Shown one piece after another: positions 17,394 through 26,155 of a stretch of DNA of 64,000 nucleotides. The DNA is from Phycisphaerales bacterium (GTDB lineage Bacteria; Planctomycetota; Phycisphaerae; Phycisphaerales; UBA1924): assembly GCA_029260345.1 (NCBI GenBank), contig JAJDDK010000007.1, positions 294,075 to 358,074 on the forward strand. Direction: 5' to 3'. Within the stretch, counting starts at the first letter, position 1, and every line of letters begins with the position of its first letter. The notes below the pieces were generated by a model. It did no database searches. It worked only from the letters and a program-made list of their open reading frames with translations, and was not told the DNA's origin. Both the position numbers and the translations under genes were made by a program.

Positions 17394-18107
17394 GTGGATC
17401 AGGCCCCGCTTCGCCATGAGATTGAGCCGGACTCGCCAGCGGATCGGTTCCCCACGACGCAGGTGACGCTCTTGTCACGCCTGGCGCGCTCGGGGCCGGA
17501 CCAACTGCAACAGGCGCATCGGCACATCATGGCGGTCTACGCCGAGCCGCTGGCGGCGTATGTCGGCACATCGCGATTCCGTGATCTGGGTGAACCGGTG
17601 GAACTGGTGTCCGGCTTCTTTGCGGATCGGCTGGGAAAAGAGCAGTTCCTGGCGACGTGGCTGGACTCCGCACAACCGCTGCGGCTGTGGTTGATCGGCG
17701 CTTTTCGGAACTACTGCCGCGAACGGATTCGAGAACGGGCGCGTTGGCGACGCCGCGCCTTTCGCGCCACCGAATCCGAAGTCGAGGAACGGACCGCCGA
17801 GCATCTCTTCAATCAACATGCGGCGGTCGCGGTGGTCCGCCGAGCGCTCGTCATCGCTGAGGACGGCTGCGAACGTGATGACTTGCGCGAACATTGGCGC
17901 GTGTTCACGTTGCGGCGCCTGCGCGACCGGTCCATCCGGGACGTCGCGGCGTCAACGGGGTTCAGTGAAAGTCGCGTCGTTGTCATGGAGCGCACTGCAG
18001 CGAATCGAGTGCGCGACGCGATTCGCGGGCTGCTGGCTTGGGATGGCGGCAGCCCGACGGAGATTGAGCTGGAGATTCAAGCATTAAAGGAGTCACTGCG
18101 CCCATGA
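17394..18107 (+). CDS. Sigma-70 (ECF-like) RNA polymerase sigma factor
   Basis: The 237-aa product starts at GTG 17394, with GGAG at 17382-17385 eight nt upstream. Residues about 60-120 resemble sigma region 2 of planctomycete ECF-like factors (FFADRLGKEQFLATWLDSAQ, then LWLIGAFRNYCRERIRERAR). The C-terminal part, LRDRSIRDVAASTGFSESRV, is a region-4 helix-turn-helix. The gene overlaps the next one by ATGA, indicating translational coupling. With the nearby transmembrane kinase it may form a signalling module that controls surface-protein genes. Overall sequence is divergent, so the exact sigma group is not assigned. Confidence 0.75.
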   Translation: MDQAPLRHEIEPDSPADRFPTTQVTLLSRLARSGPDQLQQAHRHIMAVYAEPLAAYVGTSRFRDLGEPVELVSGFFADRLGKEQFLATWLDSAQPLRLWLIGAFRNYCRERIRERARWRRRAFRATESEVEERTAEHLFNQHAAVAVVRRALVIAEDGCERDDLREHWRVFTLRRLRDRSIRDVAASTGFSESRVVVMERTAANRVRDAIRGLLAWDGGSPTEIELEIQALKESLRP

Positions 18108-18598
18108 CGTTGCACAACCACCAACTTTCCGATTCATCATGCCGCATGGATGACGCGTCTCGCGCACTCACACCATCGCAAGCAATGGATCTGTTGTCGC
18201 TGGGCGCGGCAGGCCCGGCGCGCCCCGTCGACCTTGTCATTGAACGATTGGCTCGAACCAACGGCGCTGCATCAATTGCGAAAGCCGTGGCTGCTGCGTT
18301 CGACCTTGAGATTGATCAGATTCTTGACGACCGCGCCTCGCTTGTGTCGTTGCGATCGGCCAAAGATCAGGCAAAGCGGCAAATCGAGGCGAATGGCAAC
18401 GACGTTGTCGCCGTCGCTTTGTACTTTCTGGCGGTCAGCGCCGGGCTCGCATATCACAACGTCAATCTCAGTTCGCGCGCTGGCGATGAATTGCTCGAAG
18501 CCATCATTGATCTGGGCGAAGCGAGCCCCGCGCCATGGCGCGCCATGTTCCGCACAGCGGCCATACATCTGGCTGATTTGTCGAGCGCCTCGAACTGA
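18104..18598 (+). CDS. Hypothetical protein coupled to the sigma factor
   Basis: The 164-aa product begins in an ATGA overlap with the sigma factor stop, so the two are probably made together. It is mostly alpha-helical and acidic to neutral, with one moderately hydrophobic stretch (VVAVALYFLAVSAGLAYHNV at about 107-126). Partners coupled to ECF sigma genes are often anti-sigma factors, but no zinc-binding HxxxCxxC motif or clear transmembrane helix supports that here. Function unknown. Confidence 0.65.
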   Translation: MTLHNHQLSDSSCRMDDASRALTPSQAMDLLSLGAAGPARPVDLVIERLARTNGAASIAKAVAAAFDLEIDQILDDRASLVSLRSAKDQAKRQIEANGNDVVAVALYFLAVSAGLAYHNVNLSSRAGDELLEAIIDLGEASPAPWRAMFRTAAIHLADLSSASN

Positions 18599-18924
18599 AC
18601 TGCGGCGATTCGCGCCGACGACTGCGAATCGACGGTCAATTGGCATCTTTGCTGCGTGCTTTGCTCGGCGTGGCCACCATAATGGCCTAGGCGGATGTAA
18701 CCTCATGCTTGAAGGCAAGGTGCAGATCAGACCTTGTAAAACTACGTAAGTCGGTAAGCTCATCGACCGGCGAGATCGAGTGAGATTCACTAGGCTTATC
18801 GTCATCAAGGGGTGACTGCCCTTCATGTCGGACGCGGCCCCCTTTCGGACATGTCCCGACGTGTGTATTCGGTCATGATTCCATGGTGTCCGGCCGTCGA
18901 GCCGCGACACGGGGTAACAAACGC
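18599..18924. other. Intergenic region, no supported gene
   Basis: No frame, tRNA or clear terminator was recognised. Imperfect inverted repeats around ATGTCGGAC and GGACATGTCC (about 18824-18857) might form a weak hairpin before the NfeD-like gene. Confidence 0.4.
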
Positions 18925-19503
18925 ATGATGAATGTCCTGTTTAGCAATGGCGCCGCATGGTTCACCGTGCCGGCCATCCTCGGCACGCTGTTGTTCGCGT
19001 TGCGCGTGGTGTTGATGCTCATTGGCGGCGATGCGGATGGCGGCGACGCCGATTTTGACCTTGCCGATGGCGACATCGAACTCACGGATTCAGGTCATGC
19101 GTTCGAGGTGCTCTCCATCCAGAGCCTTGCTGCCTTTTTCATGGGCTTCGGTTGGGCGGGGTTCGCGGCGAGCGAAGGCTTCAATTGGCCGCTGGCGTCC
19201 AGCATTCTGATTGGCGTGCTGTTCGGCGCGTTCCTGGTCTGGGTGCTCGCGCTGATGCTCAAAGCAATTCACGATCTGCAATCGAGCGGCAACGTTTCGA
19301 TTCGCGGCGCGCAAGGGCTCGAAGGCGATGTGTACACACGCATCCCCGAGAAAGGCGCGGGGCGCGGTCAGGTGCGGCTGATTATTCAAGGTCGTCAACG
19401 GATGTACACCGCCTTCACCGAGGGCGACACCATTGAGAGCGGCACGCGCATTCGTGTGGTTCAAGTGAACGACGACAACACCGTCACCGTCGCGCGCGTC
19501 TGA
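18925..19503 (+). CDS. NfeD/YqiJ-like membrane protein with OB-fold end
   Basis: The start is ATG 18925 (MMNVLFSNGAAW), giving 192 aa. There are three transmembrane segments (VPAILGTLLFALRVVLMLIG, SIQSLAAFFMGFGWAGFAAS, ASSILIGVLFGAFLVWVLAL). A soluble beta-rich C-terminus ends in GTRIRVVQVNDDNTVTVARV, typical of the NfeD/YqiJ OB fold. It lies 30 nt before a YqiK-type flotillin, the arrangement known from E. coli yqiJK and other bacteria, where the NfeD-like protein partners the flotillin at membrane microdomains. A soluble acidic loop, GGDADGGDADFDLADGD, follows the first helix. Confidence 0.8.
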   Translation: MMNVLFSNGAAWFTVPAILGTLLFALRVVLMLIGGDADGGDADFDLADGDIELTDSGHAFEVLSIQSLAAFFMGFGWAGFAASEGFNWPLASSILIGVLFGAFLVWVLALMLKAIHDLQSSGNVSIRGAQGLEGDVYTRIPEKGAGRGQVRLIIQGRQRMYTAFTEGDTIESGTRIRVVQVNDDNTVTVARV

Positions 19504-19533
19504 CGGATTGATTCAAGAAAAGGAGCGGCGTTG

Positions 19534-21168
19534 ATGAATCGACTTCTGCTGGCCCAAAGTGCGGCGGGCGATGGAAATCCGTGGCTGATACTGATTCCCC
19601 TCGGCGCGCTCGGGCTGCTGCTGCTGTTCGGGCTGTTGTACCTGACGTCGCGCTACAAGCGATGCCCCAGCAACCGCGTGCTCGTGATCTTCGGCCGCGT
19701 CGGCACGAACCGCGCTGCACGCTGCCATCACGGCGGCGGCGCCATGGTGTGGCCGCTGATTCAGGACTACGCCTTCCTCAGCCTCGAGCCGATGGTCATT
19801 GACATTCCGCTCGAAGGCGCGCTTTCGCTGAACAACATTCGCGTCAACGTTCCTGCGACGTTCACGGTTGGCATCTCCACCGATCCGGTGCTGATGAACA
19901 ACGCCGCGGAACGACTCTTGATGTTGGATGACCGCAAGATCCGCGATCAGGCGCAGGACATCATTCTCGGCCAGCTTCGTCTCGTCATCGCGACTTTGTC
20001 GATCGAAGAGATCAACAAGGATCGCGAGAAGTTCATGGCGCTGATCAACGAAAACGTCGCGCAGGAAGTGAACAAGATCGGTCTCGACCTGATCAACGTG
20101 AACATCCGCGACATCACGGACGAGAGCGGGTACATCTCGGCGATCGGCAAGCGAGCCGCAGCGGAAGCCATCAACCGGGCCAAAGTGGAAGTGGCACAGC
20201 AGCTTCGCGAGGGTGACGTCGGCGAAGCGGTCGCTGATCGTGAACGCAACGTGCGCGTCGCCGAGGAAATCGCGACCTCGATCGAAGGCAAGAAGCAGGC
20301 GGAACGCAGTCAGCGCGTGGCGATCGCCGCGTTTGAAGCCGAGGCGGTGGTTGGCGAAGTCAGCTCCAAGCGCGACCAAGAAATCGCCACGGCGGAACGT
20401 GAGGCGGAAACGGTCGCGGCGCAGAAGCGCGCCGAACAGGGCCAGCGCATCGCCGTTGCGACGGCCGAAGCCCGCGCGATCGAGGGTGAGAACAAATCGC
20501 AGGAAGAAATCGCGCAGTACAACGCCAACCTTGCGGAAGTGCGTGCCTCGGCGAGTCAGCGAGCTGGCGTGGCATCCGCCAAAGCGGACGAACTTATTCT
20601 GCAAGCGGAGCGCGAGCGAGAGCTGGCGCGCCTTTCGAAAGAGCAATTGGCGCCGCAGGAAATTGAGAAGCGGCGCATTGAGATCGCGGCTGAAGCGGAA
20701 GCCGAGCGCACACGGCGCGAGGCGAAAGGCGATGCGGACGCGATCCTCGCCAAGTACATGGCCGAAGCGGAGGGCATCCAGAAGGTGCTCGAAGCCAAGG
20801 CGCAGGGCTATCAGCGCCTGATCACCGCGTGCGGCGAGAACATCCACGTCGCGCCGACGCTGCTGCTGATCGAAAAACTCCCAGAGATCGTCGCTGAGCA
20901 GGTGAAGGCGATTCAGAATCTGAAGATCGACAAGATCACGGTGTGGGATTCCGGCGGTGGCAACACCGGTGACGGAGCACAGGGCGCGACGGCGGGATTC
21001 CTGTCCGGCCTCATTGGCTCTTTGCCAGCCGTCCATGATCTGGCGGAGCAGGCCGGGATCGATCTGCCGCCGGCGTTTGGGAAGGTCCGCCCGGTTCGAT
21101 CCGAGGTCCGAAAGAAAGAATCCGGCACGGAGCCAACATCCGAAGGCCGCGATGGCAGGAGCCATTGA
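19534..21168 (+). CDS. Flotillin-family membrane scaffold protein (YqiK type)
   Basis: The 544-aa product starts at ATG 19534, with AAGGAG at 19520-19525 eight nt upstream. It has one N-terminal transmembrane helix (PWLILIPLGALGLLLLFGLL), an SPFH/band-7 domain (about 45-205) and a long Ala/Glu-rich coiled coil (about 210-430) typical of flotillins. The tail, including GFLSGLIGSLPAVHDLAEQ, matches YqiK-like proteins. It probably oligomerises at the cytoplasmic membrane to organise microdomains together with the upstream NfeD-like protein. A second, FloA-type flotillin is encoded at 33915, so this organism has two systems. Confidence 0.9.
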   Translation: MNRLLLAQSAAGDGNPWLILIPLGALGLLLLFGLLYLTSRYKRCPSNRVLVIFGRVGTNRAARCHHGGGAMVWPLIQDYAFLSLEPMVIDIPLEGALSLNNIRVNVPATFTVGISTDPVLMNNAAERLLMLDDRKIRDQAQDIILGQLRLVIATLSIEEINKDREKFMALINENVAQEVNKIGLDLINVNIRDITDESGYISAIGKRAAAEAINRAKVEVAQQLREGDVGEAVADRERNVRVAEEIATSIEGKKQAERSQRVAIAAFEAEAVVGEVSSKRDQEIATAEREAETVAAQKRAEQGQRIAVATAEARAIEGENKSQEEIAQYNANLAEVRASASQRAGVASAKADELILQAERERELARLSKEQLAPQEIEKRRIEIAAEAEAERTRREAKGDADAILAKYMAEAEGIQKVLEAKAQGYQRLITACGENIHVAPTLLLIEKLPEIVAEQVKAIQNLKIDKITVWDSGGGNTGDGAQGATAGFLSGLIGSLPAVHDLAEQAGIDLPPAFGKVRPVRSEVRKKESGTEPTSEGRDGRSH

Positions 21169-21366
21169 ACCCGATTCTTGTGGTTGAATCGTCAATCTGA
21201 ACCGGCCGGGCGAACAACGTCCGGCTGGTTCTCGTTGTAGTTTCGGCGCTGGGACCGGCGGTTGGTCCAAGGTCGTCCGGAAATCGGTCGATTGGTAGTG
21301 AAGCGAGCCGCGCCGAAGCGGCGACGCCACAGTCTCGATGGTCAGCACACCTGGTGGGAGTTTGTG

Positions 21367-21939
21367 ATGAAGAGCGGCAGGATGAATTTCGTTCTGGGCA
21401 TGACGGTCGGCGGCATTCTCATGGGTGGCGGCATGCTGCTCGGAGGGATGACCCAGCAGAGCGGCGGTGACGCCCAGTTCGGCAAACTTCGCGCTGAAGA
21501 AATCACGCTGACTGATTATCTCGGGCGCAAGGAGTTCATGAAATTCCGCGCCACTGAGATGGGCGGTCTGATCACGGTTCTTGATCGAAATGGCAAGGAA
21601 GTGCTCGCGATGGGTGTGGCGAGGCAAACAGCGCCAACGGGAAATTCGCAGAACGAAATTATTGAGAATGTGAAATACACGGGTGTCATGGACGTGAAGA
21701 CGAGCGACAACGTGCTGCTGATGCGCCAAGGCGGCAATCAGTACGGCGGATTCAGCTCGATCAAGAACGCCCAAGGACGCGACGTGGTGACGATCACGTC
21801 ACGTGAGGACGGGAACGGCATCGTTGGCGCGCACGATCGCGGCGGCACCGTTGTTGGAATCATGATCGGTCTGCCCGAAGGCGGCGTGTTCCAGAGCCAG
21901 GACCGGCGCGGCAACGTGCTCGGCCGCATTCCCGGCTGA
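21367..21939 (+). CDS. Hypothetical protein with N-terminal membrane anchor
   Basis: ATG 21367, with GGGAG 6 nt upstream, gives 190 aa; longer starts lack a ribosome-binding site. A Gly/Met-rich hydrophobic segment (FVLGMTVGGILMGGGMLLGGM) is a signal anchor. The rest is beta-rich with short Gly-containing repeats (LDRNGKEVLAMGV, KNAQGRDVVTITSRE, SQDRRGNVLGRIPG) resembling repeated beta-hairpins. The family was not recognised. It follows the flotillin by about 200 nt. Confidence 0.65.
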   Translation: MKSGRMNFVLGMTVGGILMGGGMLLGGMTQQSGGDAQFGKLRAEEITLTDYLGRKEFMKFRATEMGGLITVLDRNGKEVLAMGVARQTAPTGNSQNEIIENVKYTGVMDVKTSDNVLLMRQGGNQYGGFSSIKNAQGRDVVTITSREDGNGIVGAHDRGGTVVGIMIGLPEGGVFQSQDRRGNVLGRIPG

Positions 21940-21952
21940 TCCAGTCGCTCAC

Positions 21953-22858
21953 TCAGAGCTTGTGCTTGGGCGGCCATGTCCAGGCCGGGCCGTTTTTCTG
22001 TTCGTAGCGGTCCCACAATTCAATCCAGTAACTGCGGAATCGGTGTTCGCCGAATTGCTCGTAGTGCGCGCGCACTTGCTTCTCCACTTCGCGATCAGTT
22101 CCTTCGAATCCCAGCGCCTCGCGACCGTGTTTGATGGTTTCGGTGTCGATCGCGAGAAAGCCGTATCGACCGAGGAGCTGCATCATGTTGCCGGCGGCAT
22201 ACGGGCCGATGCCGGGAAGCTTGAGCAGCGCTTTATGCACGACTTCGTCCGGGTTTGAAGAATCTTCAAACCATGCGGCGTCGATCTCACCGGAGACCGC
22301 CATCTTCGCGAGCTGAATGAGGCGCACGTCGCGATAGCCAACGCCGCACCGGGAGCGCAGTGTTTGGGCGCGCTTGCGCGCGAGTTGTTCCGGTGATGGG
22401 AATGCGGGCGCCACCACCTCGCACAGCCGCCGATTCATGTTGACCGTGCTTGGCCAGGTGACGTTGCAACTGGTGACCGTTTTGACCAGATCTTCGAAGA
22501 ATGTGGGGCTGCGGAAGATGCGGGCGCGTCCGGATTTCTTCCAGCGCGCATCGACGCGGTGAAACGCCGCGACGCCTTCATCATCCAGGCGCAGCATCCG
22601 CGTGACCAACGCCTTGGCCTCACGGCGCTCACCTGCTGAGAGCGCGCGATCGCACTTCAATTGCAGTGCGGCGCCCTTCTTGTCGTCCGGCTGCGCGATC
22701 GTCATCGTCAAGACGCCGCCCGAAAGCGACAGAACACGCGTGAGCGTCAATGACTCCGGCGACCAGTGATTCGGCGCCAGATGAAAATATCCGTACGAAC
22801 AAACATCGCGCTTGAGCAGGAAATCACCGGGCGGCGTGATCGAGACGCGAGAGCCCAC
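21953..22858 (-). CDS. HhH-GPD superfamily DNA glycosylase
   Basis: A base-excision-repair glycosylase is inferred from the helix-hairpin-helix and following segment, LPGIGPYAAGNMMQLLGRYG then FLAIDTE, which resembles the HhH-GPD motif with its conserved Asp. The N-terminal portion (about 120 aa) resembles the AlkA/OGG-like beta domain. The start chosen is GTG 22858, just after the previous gene's stop and 10 nt from a GGAG, giving 301 aa; a longer start at 22918 would overlap the upstream gene. No FeS cysteine cluster is visible, unlike Nth or MutY. The substrate base is not determined. Confidence 0.8.
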   Translation of the reverse strand: MGSRVSITPPGDFLLKRDVCSYGYFHLAPNHWSPESLTLTRVLSLSGGVLTMTIAQPDDKKGAALQLKCDRALSAGERREAKALVTRMLRLDDEGVAAFHRVDARWKKSGRARIFRSPTFFEDLVKTVTSCNVTWPSTVNMNRRLCEVVAPAFPSPEQLARKRAQTLRSRCGVGYRDVRLIQLAKMAVSGEIDAAWFEDSSNPDEVVHKALLKLPGIGPYAAGNMMQLLGRYGFLAIDTETIKHGREALGFEGTDREVEKQVRAHYEQFGEHRFRSYWIELWDRYEQKNGPAWTWPPKHKL

Positions 22859-22863
22859 GGCGC

Positions 22864-23592
22864 TCAAACTCCGGCGAGCCGGCCGGTGGGCAAGAGGTTT
22901 GCCGCAATGTTGACGCACAGCCGGTCTGCGAGGCGCGCAAACGCCGCGTACTGATTTTCGACCTGCTGATCGATCTCGTCCTCGGTGTAGCCGGCCCGGT
23001 GCAGATCATCGCGTGCGGAATTGACGAGCTTGCGAATGATCGGCTGATCCGCTTCGAAGTGATATTGAAATCCGTACGTGCGCATGCCGACCTTGAACGC
23101 CTGGACCTTGCAGCGTTTGCTCGAGGCGAGCGGCACGGCGCCTTCGGGGAGCTTGGTGATTTCCTGCCCGTGATGGCAGAACTGCATCGAATCCCACGAG
23201 ATGCCGGCCAGCAATGTTTCGGTTTGACCGGTCGGTCCGAGCTTGACGGAATGGAAGCCGATCTCCGGCTGATCCATCGGGCTCACTTCGCCGCCGAGCG
23301 CCGCCGCGACAAGTTGAGCGCCGAGGCAGACACCGACGACTGGAATTGATCGCTCGTGCGCCTCGCGCAAGAATTCCAATTCGCGCGCCATCCACGGCGC
23401 TTTGTCTTCCGGGTCGCCGACACTCTGCGGCCCGCCAAGCGAAATCACGCCGGACACGTTGTCGAAGTCCGGCGGGACTGAATCGCCTTCGTGCAACATT
23501 CGGATATCAAGCCGGTGCGCGTGATCGCGCAGTGTGACGCCTAATCGCCCCGGAACGCCGATGTCGTGATGCTGAAAAACGATGATCGCCAT
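22864..23592 (-). CDS. Class I glutamine amidotransferase-like protein
   Basis: The 242-aa product has the triad elements of a class I glutamine amidotransferase: nucleophile Cys in GVCLGAQLVAAALGG and His/Glu in GFQYHFE. It stands alone without a synthetase domain, like GMP-synthase-related stand-alone amidotransferases. The ATG lacks a ribosome-binding site but has TATTGT 6 nt upstream, so its mRNA may be leaderless. The DNA glycosylase follows within 6 nt and is probably cotranscribed. The acceptor substrate is unknown. Confidence 0.85.
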   Translation of the reverse strand: MAIIVFQHHDIGVPGRLGVTLRDHAHRLDIRMLHEGDSVPPDFDNVSGVISLGGPQSVGDPEDKAPWMARELEFLREAHERSIPVVGVCLGAQLVAAALGGEVSPMDQPEIGFHSVKLGPTGQTETLLAGISWDSMQFCHHGQEITKLPEGAVPLASSKRCKVQAFKVGMRTYGFQYHFEADQPIIRKLVNSARDDLHRAGYTEDEIDQQVENQYAAFARLADRLCVNIAANLLPTGRLAGV

Positions 23593-23598
23593 GGACGC

Positions 23599-23604
23599 AC
23601 AATA
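23599..23604 (-). promoter_or_regulatory. TATTGT box 6 nt before start codon (possible leaderless promoter)
   Basis: On the minus strand GGGTATTGT is followed by six bases and the ATG of the amidotransferase gene, which has no Shine-Dalgarno sequence. Confidence 0.4.
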
Positions 23605-23634
23605 CCCGGAAGGACGCTCTTTGGTGGTCGCGGC

Positions 23635-24309
23635 TCAGCCAAGCCGGAACATGGCGATGGTGGCGTCGTGCCCCGCGAAGTAGTCCTGCCGGAACTGGAC
23701 AGCGGGCGTCTTGGTGAGCGCCCAATCGAGCAACCGGATGGTATTGAAACGTCGCGCCGGCGCGGCGTCCTTGGCGAGGAGTTTGGGCACGGCGCGGTCG
23801 CTCAGGAAATTGAATAGGACGCCCTCGGTCGCCGCGGCCCAGGCACGCTCCAGCACTTCGAGGGCGGCGTCCTCGTGCATCGTGTTCAGCGATCCCGAAA
23901 AAATGATGAGTTCGGCGCCGGGCCCTCCGGCGCGTTTCGTGAAGCGATCAAACGAATCCGTTTCGCCTGCAAAATCGCTGACAACAAACTCGGCCTCCGG
24001 GATGTTTCTGGTGCGCGACTGATCGATCATCTCGGGCATGGCGTCGAGGCCGATGTATCGGCCGTATTGCACGCCGCGCTCGTTGAGGTGTTCGGCCATT
24101 CCGCCAAGCCCGCTGCCGGCGTCAACAATGACACGGCCGGTGAAATCCGTCATCTCCATCATGATGTCGAATCGCGCGAGCTGCATGTCGCGATTCTTCC
24201 AGCCCGTCGCTTCAAATGAAGCGCCGTGCGATGCAAGGGCTGCGCGGTACGGGGCCAAATACGACGGCGCTGCATCGTCAGCGGAGGATTCACGGGGAGC
24301 GGAACTCAT
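23635..24309 (-). CDS. Class I SAM-dependent methyltransferase
   Basis: The start is ATG 24309, which overlaps the stop of the upstream membrane protein gene as ATGA, giving 224 aa. Motif I, VIVDAGSGLGGMAEHL, the acidic end of strand 2 (YIGLDAMPEMI) and AEFVVSDFAG indicate a Rossmann-type methyltransferase. The substrate is unknown. It is the last gene of the overlapping minus-strand run that begins with murC, so it may be cotranscribed with cell-wall genes without sharing their function. Confidence 0.8.
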   Translation of the reverse strand: MSSAPRESSADDAAPSYLAPYRAALASHGASFEATGWKNRDMQLARFDIMMEMTDFTGRVIVDAGSGLGGMAEHLNERGVQYGRYIGLDAMPEMIDQSRTRNIPEAEFVVSDFAGETDSFDRFTKRAGGPGAELIIFSGSLNTMHEDAALEVLERAWAAATEGVLFNFLSDRAVPKLLAKDAAPARRFNTIRLLDWALTKTPAVQFRQDYFAGHDATIAMFRLG

Positions 24310-25211
24310 GTGGCCATGGTATCGCGGCTGCGCCCGCGCGCGATGATCCAGAACGGGATGCTGACGGCGAGCGGCGCCAGAGCCGCAATCCATTCGATGG
24401 AGTTCATCCGTGCAGTTAAACCGCTGGGCGACTCAATGAATTCGACGGACGCGGTGATCGGCGAAAGCAGCGAGAGCCACTCGGGAAGCGCCACACCGAA
24501 TCGCCCCGCGCTCATGAGCGCCAGCGGCGCTCCAGCAACGACCAGCACCACGACAAGCATCCATCCGGCTCGCCCCCAACCCGGCACGCGCGAAACAGCG
24601 CTGGCGATGATGGCGCCAACCAGCGTGCTCCATGTGAAAAACAAGGTGGCGATGCCAAAGGCGACGCTCCACGGCCAAAGCCCGAGCCACGGCAATGGAT
24701 GAATCGTGGCGCCGCCGGGAAGCACGGTCATCGGCCAGATCACCGCTTGCGCGAGCAGCGCGACGACGATCACATCCGCCAGCGCCGCAGTGATGGGCCG
24801 GCGCGGCGACGCCTGACTCAAACGCGTGAGCGGCCAGATAACCACCACGCCAATGGCGACCAATGCAAGCAACGTGCGCGACGCCGCCTGAAATGTTGCA
24901 GCGCTGGGATTGCCGATCGCCGGCGCGGAGAAGATCGTCAGCATCGCGCTGGCGAGAAAATAAATCGATAGGAGCAGCGCAAAAATGCGCGGCTCACCAC
25001 GACGATGCGCCCAGCGATCATCGGTTGCGTTGGACGGGCGAACGCCTTTGCGCTCCCCCAGCCCGCCGAGCAGACCCTCATCTGAGGAATCAAGCATGGG
25101 ATCGAGAATTCCGTGATGTCGACGTGCGGGGTGATGCTCTTCCTCGCGCTTCGGAGCGCCGAATGATGCGCCGTCGCGCTCGCCCGCTGATTGATTGGCG
25201 TCGCCGCTCAT
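24306..25211 (-). CDS. Polytopic membrane protein of unknown function
   Basis: The 301-aa product has a hydrophilic N-terminal 75 residues and then about six transmembrane segments (IFALLLSIYFLASAMLTIF, ALVAIGVVVIWPL, VIVVALLAQAVIWPMTV, VAFGIATLFFTWSTLVGAII, MLVVVLVVAGAPLALM, IAALAPLAVSIPFWIIA). The family is not recognised. It overlaps the FtsQ-like gene upstream and the methyltransferase downstream by ATGA on both sides, so it belongs to the same translationally coupled operon. Confidence 0.7.
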   Translation of the reverse strand: MSGDANQSAGERDGASFGAPKREEEHHPARRHHGILDPMLDSSDEGLLGGLGERKGVRPSNATDDRWAHRRGEPRIFALLLSIYFLASAMLTIFSAPAIGNPSAATFQAASRTLLALVAIGVVVIWPLTRLSQASPRRPITAALADVIVVALLAQAVIWPMTVLPGGATIHPLPWLGLWPWSVAFGIATLFFTWSTLVGAIIASAVSRVPGWGRAGWMLVVVLVVAGAPLALMSAGRFGVALPEWLSLLSPITASVEFIESPSGLTARMNSIEWIAALAPLAVSIPFWIIARGRSRDTMAT

Positions 25212-26155
25212 GAGCCGGCGGATTCGTCAATCAGCACCACACTGGTGTGAATTTCAACGGGCGGGCGGTTGGCGCCGAGCCAACTCGGATCGGCAAAGAG
25301 ATTTTCAAAGCGTTCCAGTTTGGCGCTGTCGGTCACTTCACCGGGTGCGCCGGCGCCGGGCGCGGCGCCCCACACGATGCGCCCTCCATTGGTCGTGATG
25401 ATCGTCAACAACCCCTCAGAAACGTATCGGCTGACATCAATGGATTGCACGCTGCCGTACCGGCCGCTCTTTGTGCGAAGGAGGTCAAAGAGCTTGATCG
25501 CTGCCGGAATGTCGCCGCCGGGCCATGAAAGGCCATACCCAAGACCACCATCGCGCGCTCGCGGCGGGCCGGTGTATGTATTCAGAATGATCGGGAGCGA
25601 ATCGGCGGCGCCAATGGGGTAACGCACGGGAAGCAATGAACCATCGCGAGCAACGAGATGATCCCAACCGCTGTAGCGCGCCACCGCCGCGGGCGAGCGC
25701 CAGGCGCCGTGAACATCCACCACTCCACCCGGTTTGCGCTGCAATGTCGGCGCTGTCTTGAACCAGCCGGTTTCGAAGAGCGCCACTTGTGTGCGTTCGA
25801 GTGATTCGAGATCGAATGGATCCGTTGTGAGATTCGCATGCGCCACCGCGCGGATGCGATCCTGCTCCGCGGCGTTGAGCCACGTGCCGTCGGTCTTGCC
25901 GCCGGAGAGTTTCGGCCAGTTGAACTCAAGCATCAGCGGATCGGCGCGGATCTCGCCGACGCGATTCTTCAGCGGACCAAGTCCAAACGCGACACCCGCA
26001 AGCCCACCAATGATCAGAGCGCCGAAGAGCGACCGATTCACCCAGCGACCGGCCGTTCCCAAGGAAAAAGACGGCAGCCGCGAAAGAAGGGTGGCTTCTT
26101 CCTTGATTTTCGCCGCCTTCTTTGATTTTGCCTTCGATTTCTTCTTGGCGCTCAT
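25208..26155 (-). CDS. ftsQ: FtsQ-like cell-division protein
   Basis: The start is ATG 26155, with a perfect AGGAGG upstream, overlapping the ddl stop by ATGA; 315 aa. A Lys-rich cytoplasmic tail (MSAKKKSKAKSKKAAKIKEE) and one transmembrane helix (RSLFGALIIGGLAGVAFGLG) precede a POTRA-like region (LTTDPFDLESLERTQVALFE) and a beta-rich periplasmic domain, the FtsQ/DivIB layout. The murC-murB-ddl-ftsQ order supports this. FtsQ normally bridges FtsA/FtsZ-side and FtsBL/FtsW-side divisome parts. Sequence similarity is weak, so the assignment rests on layout and context. Confidence 0.7.
   Translation of the reverse strand: MSAKKKSKAKSKKAAKIKEEATLLSRLPSFSLGTAGRWVNRSLFGALIIGGLAGVAFGLGPLKNRVGEIRADPLMLEFNWPKLSGGKTDGTWLNAAEQDRIRAVAHANLTTDPFDLESLERTQVALFETGWFKTAPTLQRKPGGVVDVHGAWRSPAAVARYSGWDHLVARDGSLLPVRYPIGAADSLPIILNTYTGPPRARDGGLGYGLSWPGGDIPAAIKLFDLLRTKSGRYGSVQSIDVSRYVSEGLLTIITTNGGRIVWGAAPGAGAPGEVTDSAKLERFENLFADPSWLGANRPPVEIHTSVVLIDESAGS

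Noticed and set aside
18599..18924. Possible tRNA or riboswitch upstream of the NfeD-like gene
   Set aside because: No cloverleaf, CCA end, T-loop or known aptamer motif could be fitted on either strand.
19513..21774. 753-codon minus-strand frame opposite the flotillin gene
   Set aside because: It is rich in Arg/His/Leu without motifs and is fully explained as the antisense of the Ala/Glu-rich coiled-coil region.
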